Below are positions 17,289 to 26,257 of a DNA stretch of 64,000 nucleotides, piece by piece (positions within the stretch are counted from its first letter, which is position 1; each line of letters starts with the position of its first letter). The stretch is from Psychrobacter sp. 28M-43. GTDB taxonomy: Bacteria; Pseudomonadota; Gammaproteobacteria; Pseudomonadales; Moraxellaceae. The position numbers and the translations under genes are program-made. Under the pieces are notes generated by a model, which saw only the letters and a list, made by a program, of their open reading frames with translations, searched no databases and had not been told where the DNA came from. The stretch spans positions 1,488,001-1,552,000 of the forward strand of contig NZ_CP061739.1 of the NCBI RefSeq assembly GCF_014770435.1. The letters run 5' to 3'.

Positions 17289-17639
17289 TTATTCGTAGTT
17301 TGCCACCACATTATTTCCATCAAGTTTGAATTTATAAGTATTGAGCACAATACTCTCATCATCTAAACACTGACCAGTAGCTAGGTTAAAGCGTTGCTTA
17401 TAGATGGGTGAGGCCACATAAAGGACTTCTTTTGCTGTTCCTGTATCATCTGTAATCGTGGTTCCACCAATCAACCCCCGAGACAATACATTGGCTTGAC
17501 TGAATGGATCGTAGTTATCAAGAGCAAATAAATCGTTCTGTTTGGTACGAAAGATAGCAATTTGTTTGCCATCTATCAGGGCGCAAACACCGGTTTCAGG
17601 AATGATATCGTCAAGTGTACAAATAGTCTGTTGGTTCAT
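17289..17639 (-). CDS. nirD: nitrite reductase small subunit NirD
   Basis: A 116-residue Rieske-fold subunit of the cytosolic NADH-dependent assimilatory nitrite reductase. It follows the NirD pattern (TICTLDDIIPETGVCALIDGKQIAIFR, abridged; then YDPFSQANVLSRGL and YKQRFNLATGQCL) and, like other NirD proteins, lacks the CxH/CxxH iron-sulfur ligands. AAGGA precedes the ATG. It lies 178 bp downstream of nirB on the same strand and ends before a terminator. Confidence 0.92.
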   Translation of the reverse strand: MNQQTICTLDDIIPETGVCALIDGKQIAIFRTKQNDLFALDNYDPFSQANVLSRGLIGGTTITDDTGTAKEVLYVASPIYKQRFNLATGQCLDDESIVLNTYKFKLDGNNVVANYE

Positions 17640-17817
17640 GAGGCGGTATCCTTAGTGATGATAATATTGCTCTGTATGAATGATAAATCCTGAGTGATAA
17701 GCTGCAATTTGCAAAACATGATTTGAGAAAATGAGTCGTAAAGCTTGAGTCTAAAAACATGAGTGGAAAAAACAGCGCCTTGCTTTTTGTGATAATTAAC
17801 AAGGCACTCATCATTGG

Positions 17818-20418
17818 CTAGGCCAACTCAACCAGATTGATGGTTGCTTTTTCCGCATCAGTCGCTGGGCGAATCTGTTCACGATCAGTCACGAAAACGA
17901 CATTATCATCGCCTTTCTCACTGTTTACAAAATGACGGAAACGCTTGAGTTTTTCGGTGTCGTTAATCGTTGCTGCCCACTCACACACGTAATTGTCGAC
18001 CAACAATTGCATTTGTGCTTCGAGCTCATCTGCTATGCCCAAACTATCTTCAATAATGACAGCCTTCAAATAATCCAGCCCGCCATCTAAGCTTTCACGC
18101 CACTTTGAGGTACGCTGTAGCTTGTCCGCTGTTTTAATATAAAACATAATGATGCGGTCGATGTATTTGACCATGGTTTCGGTATCGAGATCGGTGGCGA
18201 ACAGCTCGCCATGACGCGGGGTGATACCACCATTACCGCAGACAAATAAATTCCAGCCGTTTTCAGTCGCAATCATGCCAAAGTCTTTACTTTGCGCTTC
18301 CGCACATTCGCGCATACAGCCCGACACACCCATCTTGATTTTGTGCGGTGAGCGCACGCCTTTATAACGATTCTCTAATCTTAAGGCGAGGCCAATGCTG
18401 TCATCGACTCCGTAACGGCACCAGTTATTACCGATACAAGATTTCACGGTACGTAAAGATTTACCATAGGCATGACCAGTCTCAAAGCCTGCTTGTACCA
18501 GTTGCGTCCAAATATCAGGCAATTGCTCCATGCGTGCGCCAAACAGATCGACCCGCATCCCACCAGTGATTTTGGTGTACAAATTAAACTGCTTCGCTAC
18601 TTGACCCAGTACGATGAGCTTGTCTGCAGTAATTTCACCGCCCGGCACACGCGGCACAACGGAATAAGTGCCGTCTTTTTGGATGTTACCTAAGTAGTAA
18701 TCGTTACTGTCCTGTAGTGGTGTCAGTTCGGTTTTGAGTACGTAATCATTCCAGCACGATGCCAAAATAGAGGCGACCGTTGGTTTACATATCTCACAGC
18801 CATGACCGCTACCATGTTCAGTCAGTAATTCATCAAAGGTTTTGATGCCGTGCACACGAATCAGACTATATAAATCCTGACGAGAGTACGCAAAGTGCTC
18901 ACACAAGTCATTGTTTACTTCAAAGCCCATGGCGGTGAGTTGATAGCTGACCGTATCTTTGACCATAGGGGCACAGCCGCCACAGCCACTACCAGCACTG
19001 GTCACGGTTTTTACATCGCTGACGGAGTATGCGCCGTTTTCGACGGCCGAGCAGATAGCGCCTTTGGTCACGTTGTAACAAGAACAAATCGTGGCAGTAT
19101 CTGGCAGATTGTCGATGCCCATCACGGGTTTTTCGACATTGGGTAATATCAGGCTTTCTGGGTGTGCAGGTAGGTCAATGTCATTCAAATGCAATTGCAA
19201 TAGGTTGTTATAGTCTTCGGTGTCGCCTACCAGTACAGCACCAAGCAAGCGTTTGTTATCAGGTGTGGTGACCAGTTTTTTGTAGATGCCCTCAGCAGGA
19301 TTTTGATACAGGTAGCTTAAGCTGCCTTCACTCGTACCATGTGCGTCGCCAATACTGCCTACATCCACACCCATCAGTTTTAACTTGGTGCTCATGTCAG
19401 CACCCGTAAATATCTGCTTGCTATCACCAGCGATTTGCGCGGCACAGATACTGGCCATGTTGTAACCGGGAGCCACCAGACCAAATACTTTATTGTCCCA
19501 TACTGCGCATTCGCCCACGGCATAAACATGATCTACATTGGTGCGACATTGCTCATTAATCAAGATGCCACCACGCCCGCCCATTTCGATACCGCATTCG
19601 GGGTTGTTTTTAATGAGACCGTCTTGCGGTCTAATACCGGCGCTAAACACAATCATATCGGTTGTTAGAGAGGTGCCATCTGTAAACTGCATGGTTAAAT
19701 GTTGACCATCACCGATGGTGTCATCAGGGTTAAGTGCGGTATTAGACAGAATCTCTTTGGTGTTTTTCCCCGTCAGTACTTTGACACCAAGTGCTTCTAT
19801 TTTACGCTTTAAGATCTCACCACCAGCGGCATCGAGCTGAACGCCCATCAATTGCGGTGCAAACTCGACCACATAGGTATCCAGCCCTAGCGTCACGAGC
19901 GCTTTTGCGGCTTCAAGCCCCAGTAGACCGCCACCAACCACCACGCCTTTTTTGACAGTGGGCAGATCGGCAATGGCTAAAATCTCATCTAAATCTGCAA
20001 TGGTACGGTATACGTGGCAGTGCGGATGCTCGCGGCCTGGGATGGGCGGTACAAAAGGATATGAGCCAGTCGCTAGCACCAACTCAGAGTACTCAATAAT
20101 ATCGCCTGCCTCAGTAGTAATACGCTGACTGGCCGAATCGATATCTACAATACACTGATTCAAATGCAAATTAACTTTTGATAATTCGTAAGCCGTTAAA
20201 TCTACTAGGTTCAGCTTACTGGCATCTTTATGTTCAAAGTAGCTCGACAAATAAACACGGTCATAAGCAGGGCGGTCTTCTTCAGCAAATACATGAATAT
20301 CAAATTGCTGGTGCAGTCCTTGCTCAATTGCTCGTTCAATAAAGTGATGACCGACCATACCGTTGCCAATCACCACCAAATTGCCTTTGTTTTCTGTGTT
20401 TAATGCAGTGCTAATCAT
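17818..20418 (-). CDS. nirB: nitrite reductase large subunit NirB
   Basis: An 866-residue cytosolic flavo-hemoprotein that reduces nitrite to ammonium with NAD(P)H. Domains in order: FAD-binding (VIGNGMVG, 16-23), NAD-binding (VVVGGGLLGLEAA, 159-171), BFD-type [2Fe-2S] domain (C445-x-C447, C479-x2-C482), sulfite/nitrite reductase half-domain (about 580-650), then siroheme/[4Fe-4S] cysteines C661, C667, C701 and C705. Length is as in the family. It is divergent from narK and precedes nirD. Confidence 0.96.
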   Translation of the reverse strand: MISTALNTENKGNLVVIGNGMVGHHFIERAIEQGLHQQFDIHVFAEEDRPAYDRVYLSSYFEHKDASKLNLVDLTAYELSKVNLHLNQCIVDIDSASQRITTEAGDIIEYSELVLATGSYPFVPPIPGREHPHCHVYRTIADLDEILAIADLPTVKKGVVVGGGLLGLEAAKALVTLGLDTYVVEFAPQLMGVQLDAAGGEILKRKIEALGVKVLTGKNTKEILSNTALNPDDTIGDGQHLTMQFTDGTSLTTDMIVFSAGIRPQDGLIKNNPECGIEMGGRGGILINEQCRTNVDHVYAVGECAVWDNKVFGLVAPGYNMASICAAQIAGDSKQIFTGADMSTKLKLMGVDVGSIGDAHGTSEGSLSYLYQNPAEGIYKKLVTTPDNKRLLGAVLVGDTEDYNNLLQLHLNDIDLPAHPESLILPNVEKPVMGIDNLPDTATICSCYNVTKGAICSAVENGAYSVSDVKTVTSAGSGCGGCAPMVKDTVSYQLTAMGFEVNNDLCEHFAYSRQDLYSLIRVHGIKTFDELLTEHGSGHGCEICKPTVASILASCWNDYVLKTELTPLQDSNDYYLGNIQKDGTYSVVPRVPGGEITADKLIVLGQVAKQFNLYTKITGGMRVDLFGARMEQLPDIWTQLVQAGFETGHAYGKSLRTVKSCIGNNWCRYGVDDSIGLALRLENRYKGVRSPHKIKMGVSGCMRECAEAQSKDFGMIATENGWNLFVCGNGGITPRHGELFATDLDTETMVKYIDRIIMFYIKTADKLQRTSKWRESLDGGLDYLKAVIIEDSLGIADELEAQMQLLVDNYVCEWAATINDTEKLKRFRHFVNSEKGDDNVVFVTDREQIRPATDAEKATINLVELA

Positions 20419-20543
20419 GCGTCTGTCCTTAGTAATGGGGCTGGTTGAACGCGGTCATCGTTTATTTTTTTATCACGCTATAAACGGCTCCGTCTCTCAA
20501 CAACAGCTGATAAACAGCATTTAATACCTACTATTACAGAGTA

Positions 20544-20559
20544 TTCAATAATCATGCCA
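20544..20559 (-). promoter_or_regulatory. possible sigma-54 promoter of nirB
   Basis: On the minus strand TGGCATGATTATTGAA matches the -24/-12 pattern TGGCAY-N5-TTGCA except that C of the -12 GC is A. It lies about 125 bp before the nirB start, mirroring the better site before narK. The mismatch falls in an important position, so confidence is limited. Confidence 0.4.
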
Positions 20560-20934
20560 GAGCACTTCGATTAGCTAGGTTTTTGCGCGTTGCTATTAGG
20601 CATAAAGGTATGCCGTATCGAGACCAGTCGCTTATGTACTAAGGTTTTTATGTCAGCATGATTAGCGTTGCTATTTGCCAAAAATCAGGGTGAGCACGAT
20701 TGTTAACGACAGCGATATCAAAAATTAATGCACCAAAATAGACATTGCGATGCCCCAAGTTGGATGTTATTGCTGTTTATAAGGGAGGCTGATGGAGTGT
20801 TTTAAATCTGCTGTGTTAATGCTTTATTAGCATAAGCGTCAGGTGTGGTGATGGTTATAGACCCGCCAGTAAAGGCGCTTGGATAATTAACGAGTGCTGA
20901 TCTTTATACAGATTTGGCAGTGTACACGGATAAC
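20560..20934. promoter_or_regulatory. nirB-narK control region with NtrC-like half-site
   Basis: No gene is present. TGCACCA at 20729-20735 matches one half of the NtrC consensus (TGCACC...GGTGCA); the second half is not recognisable. It is about 180 bp from one candidate -24/-12 element and 200 bp from the other, a usual enhancer distance. Nitrogen control by NtrC is inferred. Confidence 0.35.
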
Positions 20935-20950
20935 TGGCATAACCATTGCA
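20935..20950 (+). promoter_or_regulatory. sigma-54 promoter of the narK-nas operon
   Basis: TGGCATAACCATTGCA has GG and GC separated by exactly 10 bp, matching the sigma-54 -24/-12 consensus TGGCAY-N5-TTGCA. The transcript would start near 20961, about 100 bp before the narK ATG. Sigma-54 promoters are usual for NtrC-controlled nitrate assimilation. Confidence 0.7.
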
Positions 20951-21059
20951 CTGCTTGAAACATTGCTACTTATCATATTTGAATACTGCATTTTTTGAAC
21001 ACTTAGTACCTTTAGTACGTTGTCAGAACCCTGAAGTTAATCATTTGAGGAAGTTGCCT

Positions 21060-22568
21060 ATGTCATCATCAGCCCCCGTTGCGCCTAGTAAAGACAAGCT
21101 TAATGTTTTGTCATTTACGGGTAAAAATAAAATCCTTCATTTAGGTTGGATGGCATTTTTCCTTACCTTTTTTGTATGGTTCAACCATGCACCATTTCTA
21201 TCAGCGATTGGAGAAACACTCAATCTGAGTAAAGACCAAGTCAAAACACTACTCATTTTAAACGTGGCATTGACTATTCCTGCCCGCGTGATTATCGGGA
21301 TGCTGACAGACCGTTTTGGCCCTCGTATTGTTTATACCGCCATTTTAGCCATTGGTGCTATTCCTTGTTTTACCTTTGCGTTCGCGCAGGATTACAACAC
21401 CTTGGCACTGTCTCGATTTTTACTGGGTTTTGTGGGTGCAGGTTTTGTGGTGGGTATCCGTTTGATGAGTGATTGGTTTCCAACCAATGAATTGGGGACG
21501 GCTGAGGGCATTTATGGGGGGTGGGGTAATTTCGGCTCAGCAGCAGCGGCACTGTTATTGCCGACTATCGCGATTGGGGCTGCAGCAGTTTTCGGTGGTG
21601 ATGAAGGTTGGCGTTATGCAACAGCCACATCAGGGGTAGTGATGGCGCTTTATAGCATCATTTTTTATAAGATGGCGCGTAATACACCCAAAGGGGCTAC
21701 TTATTTTAAACCCAAAAAGTCAGGTGCCATGATGGTGACGTCATCGGGTGATTTTTGGTTAATGATGGTTTTTAAACTGCCTATGTATTTGGCATTGGCG
21801 CTATTGGCATGGAAACTATCACCTGATGGTGTGAGCTTGCTGAGCCAGTCTAGTGTCACCATGGTCTATATTGGCCTTGCGATACTGTATGTTTACGAGT
21901 TCATTAGTAGCTACCGTTTTAATAAAGAGGTTTTCACCACGCCTGTACCAGTGGCGCATCGTTATGATTTTAAGCAAGTAGGTATCTTAAATATTTTGTA
22001 TTTTGCCACGTTCGGCTCAGAGCTTGCCGTCGTGTCGATGCTTCCTTTGTTTTACCAAGAAACTTTTAGTTTATCGATTGTAATGGCAGGGGTATTGGCA
22101 TCGAGCTATGCCTTTATGAATCTCATGTCACGCCCAGGTGGCGGTTGGCTCAGTGATAAGTTTGGTCGCAAAATTACTTTGTTGATTTTGACAGCTGGTT
22201 TGGCCATCGGGTATCTATTAATGGGCTTCCTTGACTCAACATGGCCACTGGCACTGGCATTGTTAATTACGATGTTTTGCTCGTTCTTCGTACAGGCAGG
22301 TGAGGGCGCTGTTTTTGCGGTGATTCCTCTGATCAAACGCAGTATGACAGGGCAGTTTGCAGGGATGACAGGTGCGTATGGTAATGTTGGGTCAGTGGTG
22401 TATTTAACGGTGCTGAGCCTGGTGTCTTATCAAGTGTTTTTCTTTGTAATTGCCGCGACAGCAGTGGTTGGATTCTTTGCATTGTTTCTCTTAAAAGAGC
22501 CAGAAGGCATTATTATTGAAGAGATGCCAGATGGCACATTTGCCGAAATACAAGTGAGTCATAGATAG
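21060..22568 (+). CDS. narK: nitrate/nitrite MFS transporter NarK/NasA type
   Basis: A 502-residue inner-membrane major-facilitator protein with about 12 helices. The nitrate-porter family signatures are seen: TFFVWFNHAPFL near the start, GMLTDRFGPR (about 94-103), and GGGWLSDKFGRK in the second half. The ATG at 21060 has GAGGAAG upstream; an upstream TTG at 20946 would overlap the sigma-54 element. It imports nitrate for the downstream reductases. The gene ends 16 bp before the phosphatase-kinase gene. Confidence 0.93.
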   Translation: MSSSAPVAPSKDKLNVLSFTGKNKILHLGWMAFFLTFFVWFNHAPFLSAIGETLNLSKDQVKTLLILNVALTIPARVIIGMLTDRFGPRIVYTAILAIGAIPCFTFAFAQDYNTLALSRFLLGFVGAGFVVGIRLMSDWFPTNELGTAEGIYGGWGNFGSAAAALLLPTIAIGAAAVFGGDEGWRYATATSGVVMALYSIIFYKMARNTPKGATYFKPKKSGAMMVTSSGDFWLMMVFKLPMYLALALLAWKLSPDGVSLLSQSSVTMVYIGLAILYVYEFISSYRFNKEVFTTPVPVAHRYDFKQVGILNILYFATFGSELAVVSMLPLFYQETFSLSIVMAGVLASSYAFMNLMSRPGGGWLSDKFGRKITLLILTAGLAIGYLLMGFLDSTWPLALALLITMFCSFFVQAGEGAVFAVIPLIKRSMTGQFAGMTGAYGNVGSVVYLTVLSLVSYQVFFFVIAATAVVGFFALFLLKEPEGIIIEEMPDGTFAEIQVSHR

Positions 22569-22584
22569 TATGGGGTGACGACAG

Positions 22585-24726
22585 ATGACGATAACAGATG
22601 CAGCAAACGCCAATAGAAACAATAGTCAAAATGCGGATGAGATGGCTGCTCATTTCAATAAAGGTAATCCGTCATCTTTGATAGAGTCAAGTCAGTTTGT
22701 TGCTATTGATGAGACTAATGAAAGTAAGAGTATTGATGATGGCAGCACTGTATTATGGTGGCTTGATTTTTTTACTATGGCAGGTCGCAAGACTGAAAAC
22801 CAAGACAGCTTACTTATCACCACCTGCTTGCCCTATCAATGTTCAGGTGCAGAATCATCTAATGCTAATCGCTCAATATCTCAAGCAAGATCTCACCCGT
22901 CCTCATCAGCCCCATTATTGGTGCTGATGGCAGATGGGGTCAGCGCTTGTCAGTTTCCAAAACAGGCAAGTAGGCTAGTGGTGAATACCATTGCTCACAA
23001 AATAACATTAGGGTTGACTGCACTGACACAATCGCAAGATGAGACGTCATCCATCAGTTTTGATGATGATCAAGTCGCCACTATTATCAAAACAGCAGTC
23101 AACAAAGCCAACGATATTCTATATTTTCCTCAATCGTATCAACGGGTGCCGCCGTTGTTGTCTACGTTATCAGGCTTGCTCTGTATCGGTGACCGTATTC
23201 ACCTGTTTCATACAGGCGACTCTCGAATATACCGCGTTGGGGTAGATTGTCTGACAGTATTGAGCAAAGATCACCGCGTGCACCGCGGTCAAGATAAAGG
23301 AGCGCTTGCTGCAGCTATCGGCGCAGATAGCCAGATGGAGCTACAACAATCGGTATTTACCCTTCATCAAAACGAATGTTTGGCCATTATGACGGATGGG
23401 GTTTATGAGCATATAGAGCCCACAGAGTTGCAATTTGAGCTGTGCAGCAGTGCGACTGATATACTTCAGTTGATGACCACCACACACGAATTACCGCTAG
23501 GACTTAACACCAGTCAAGCCGTATGCGAGCAAGCCTTTAGTGCAGGTAGTCATGACAATCTAAGCATGGTTATGCTGAGTATGAACACACGCTCAGCCCG
23601 TTTTACTTCTATCAATGGCTCCAAGGGTATTAGTCATTTAAATGGCATTGACTTTGATAATCTGGATACGGTCATACATGATGTGAATCGCTACCAGCTG
23701 CCAACCGATTTACAGATAGGCGATCATATTGACGGCTTTACTGTGATTGGTATCATTGCTCGTACTGCTCGCAGTCACGTGTACTGGGTAAAAGATGAAT
23801 ACAACCATGACTTTGTTTTAAAATCACCCAGTTTAGACTCTGTTGCCGATGGTCACTATCTGCGTGATTTTCTAAAAGAACGTAAAATTGGTTTGAGCCT
23901 ATCAAAACATCGCCGCGCAGGAGAGTCGGCTTACAATCAAGCTGATCCCAATCGATTGCCTGTCAATCCTGCATCCAACAATAGTGGTCATAACGTGGGC
24001 TCTGGGCTCAGTGAGTCGGGGCTGCTGCGTTACTATCCAGTACCAGCAAGTACCACATACTTATATCATTTGACTGAATATATCGCCGGTGAGAGTTTAC
24101 GGAACTTTATGGATCGTCATGCGCCTTGTGATGTGTGGCAAACCTTTGATTTACTCACCAAAATTGGCATGGCAGTTCGAGTCATGCATCGCAACTATCT
24201 GCTGCATCAAGACATCAAACCTGAAAATATTCTTTTGACCAAATCTGGTGCGGTCAAACTGATTGATTTTGGTTCCGCCAGTTCCTCTATCTTAAAAGAC
24301 AGTACGCGACCACCAAATGGTGATTTGCACTATGCTGCACCAGAATATTACACCGATGCACCAAAAGGCGTGCATTCTGACTTGTTCTCGATTGCAGTGA
24401 TTGGTTATGAACTGCTGACGGGACAATTGCCGTTTAATACCCAGACACTAATGATGCCAAACCAAACACTAATGATGCCCGCGCAGCCGCTACGGCAGCA
24501 GAATGTGCCTGACGCCAGCCAACAGGCACTCATGCGTGCGCTGCATGTCAATACTAACGCGCGCTATCAAGCCATTGGTGAGTTTTTACAAGATTTTAAC
24601 CCTGATAATAAAGCGCACAGCCGCGACCCAGAACCTCTCATTAAGCGTAACCCTCTACTGGTATGGCATGGCATTTGCTTCATAGAGTTTGTCATCATTT
24701 TATTGTTGTTGGCATACTTTTCATGA
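22585..24726 (+). CDS. PP2C phosphatase / Ser-Thr kinase fusion, membrane-anchored
   Basis: A 713-residue bifunctional protein. The N-terminal PP2C-type phosphatase has its metal Asp residues in ADGVS (D117), HTGDSRIYR (D211), MTDG (D270) and HDNLS (D323). A protein-kinase domain (about 380-670) has K412, HQDIKPEN (D542, N547) and DFG (D560). A single C-terminal helix (about 692-711) would anchor it with the domains in the cytosol. The glycine-rich loop is weak. A kinase gene occupies this position in Pseudomonas nitrate-assimilation operons, so it may modulate transport or reduction; no target is known from sequence. Confidence 0.88.
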   Translation: MTITDAANANRNNSQNADEMAAHFNKGNPSSLIESSQFVAIDETNESKSIDDGSTVLWWLDFFTMAGRKTENQDSLLITTCLPYQCSGAESSNANRSISQARSHPSSSAPLLVLMADGVSACQFPKQASRLVVNTIAHKITLGLTALTQSQDETSSISFDDDQVATIIKTAVNKANDILYFPQSYQRVPPLLSTLSGLLCIGDRIHLFHTGDSRIYRVGVDCLTVLSKDHRVHRGQDKGALAAAIGADSQMELQQSVFTLHQNECLAIMTDGVYEHIEPTELQFELCSSATDILQLMTTTHELPLGLNTSQAVCEQAFSAGSHDNLSMVMLSMNTRSARFTSINGSKGISHLNGIDFDNLDTVIHDVNRYQLPTDLQIGDHIDGFTVIGIIARTARSHVYWVKDEYNHDFVLKSPSLDSVADGHYLRDFLKERKIGLSLSKHRRAGESAYNQADPNRLPVNPASNNSGHNVGSGLSESGLLRYYPVPASTTYLYHLTEYIAGESLRNFMDRHAPCDVWQTFDLLTKIGMAVRVMHRNYLLHQDIKPENILLTKSGAVKLIDFGSASSSILKDSTRPPNGDLHYAAPEYYTDAPKGVHSDLFSIAVIGYELLTGQLPFNTQTLMMPNQTLMMPAQPLRQQNVPDASQQALMRALHVNTNARYQAIGEFLQDFNPDNKAHSRDPEPLIKRNPLLVWHGICFIEFVIILLLLAYFS

Positions 24727-24778
24727 CACGCTGTTTTGCATTCAATGCTGCTCCGGGCGGCTAAGGATTTTTCTGTTT

Positions 24779-26257
24779 ATGTCACTATCTATGTCGCAAG
24801 CCGCAACTACGGTAGATACTCATACCAACACTCACGCCTTAGCATCAGACCATCAAAAAAACGCTGGCATCGTTATTATCGGGGCGGGCATGGCAGGCAG
24901 TCGCTTTGCTATTGAGCTTGCTCGCACGCAATCAAATGATGATAAATCCCGTTTGCCAATTACGTTAATCAGTAAAGAGCCGCACGTGGGCTACAACCGA
25001 ATTATGCTGTCACCCGTATTGGCTGGCGACACAGCGTTTGAAGATACTTATTTATATGACAACTCAGAGTATGAGCAGCTAGGTATCACCGTGCTGGCTG
25101 GGGTTGCAGTAGAGACAATAGATACCAAGTGCCAGTGTATTGAGCTAGATGATGGGCAAACACTCAACTATGCCAAGTTAATAATGGCCACAGGATCAAC
25201 TGCCCGAGTCATTCCGTTCCCCAATCACACGGCTAATGGCGTGCATGTGTTTCGAGACCTTGCCGATGTGACCGCTCTGATGGACTATGCCCGCCAAGGA
25301 AAAGCGGGTTTGGTGATTGGTGGTGGCGTACTGGGATTAGAGGCTGCGTGCGCGTTGGCGGCACAGGGCGCGAGCATGACGGTCATTCATATGGATAGTT
25401 ATGTACTCAATCGTCAGCTAGACCTGCCAGCTGCCGAGCTTTTGCAAGCTGAGCTCATGCGCCGAGGGGTTGGTCTCGCGGTTTCTGCCCATACTGAGGC
25501 CATCGAGATGAATGATGCAGGAGAAGTATGCGGATTGTCTTTAAAAGACGGGCGCAAGCTAGCAGCTGATTTTATCGTGATGGCAGTGGGTGTGATACCC
25601 AATACATCGCTTGCTAAGCAAAGCGGGCTTGAGGTTAATCGCGGTATTGTGGTCGATGATTTTATGCACACCAGTTGTCCTAATGTTTATGCCATTGGAG
25701 AGTGTATAGAGCGAGAGGGCGAGCTATTTGGAATGGTGGCGCCGGTCAATCAGCAGGTAGATACATTGGTCACGGTTTTAAAAGATGCTTTGATAGAAAA
25801 CGATATAAATGTGATAGACAATAAAGCTGCCGTGCCAGATCACTGGGTTCCTTTTATCAGCAAGCCGTTGTCATTAAAATTGAAAGTATCTGGCATGTCG
25901 GCATTTTCTGCAGGGCAAATTGCTTTCGATGATGACGCTGCCGACTCTATTGAGACTCTCGTATATCGTCAGCCTGAATTAAACCATTATCACTGTCTGT
26001 ACCTCAAAGAAAACAAACTCATTGGTGCTGTGCTTTATGGGGACACCAGCGATGGCAGCTTTTACAGTCAGTTAATTATAGATAACGTTGATATTACGTC
26101 CATTAAAGACACACTCATATTTGGCGAAGCATATTGTCATTTGGATGAAATAATGCCAAGCAATTCGCCGACTACGGAAGTAGATATAGAATTTAATGAG
26201 ACAGACAGGAACGTCGATCATCATAAAGCGGCTGAACTGTTAGAGGATGCATTATGA
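24779..26257 (+). CDS. FAD-dependent NAD(P)H oxidoreductase of nitrate reductase
   Basis: A 492-residue flavoprotein with FAD motif IVIIGAGMAGSRFA (about 32-45), NAD motif VIGGGVLGLEAA and the NirB-like middle MATGSTARVIPFP. It resembles the N-terminal half of NirB and NasB-type subunits that pass electrons from NAD(P)H to nitrate reductase. The start ATG at 24779 has AAGGA 11 bases upstream; starts from 24689 would overlap the kinase gene. Its last codons overlap the nitrate reductase ATG by 4 bp, which implies translational coupling. Confidence 0.85.
   Translation: MSLSMSQAATTVDTHTNTHALASDHQKNAGIVIIGAGMAGSRFAIELARTQSNDDKSRLPITLISKEPHVGYNRIMLSPVLAGDTAFEDTYLYDNSEYEQLGITVLAGVAVETIDTKCQCIELDDGQTLNYAKLIMATGSTARVIPFPNHTANGVHVFRDLADVTALMDYARQGKAGLVIGGGVLGLEAACALAAQGASMTVIHMDSYVLNRQLDLPAAELLQAELMRRGVGLAVSAHTEAIEMNDAGEVCGLSLKDGRKLAADFIVMAVGVIPNTSLAKQSGLEVNRGIVVDDFMHTSCPNVYAIGECIEREGELFGMVAPVNQQVDTLVTVLKDALIENDINVIDNKAAVPDHWVPFISKPLSLKLKVSGMSAFSAGQIAFDDDAADSIETLVYRQPELNHYHCLYLKENKLIGAVLYGDTSDGSFYSQLIIDNVDITSIKDTLIFGEAYCHLDEIMPSNSPTTEVDIEFNETDRNVDHHKAAELLEDAL

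Noticed and set aside
17611..17814. 67-residue ORF between nirB and nirD
   Set aside because: It overlaps the nirD start, lacks family features and a ribosome site; the gap is treated as untranslated.
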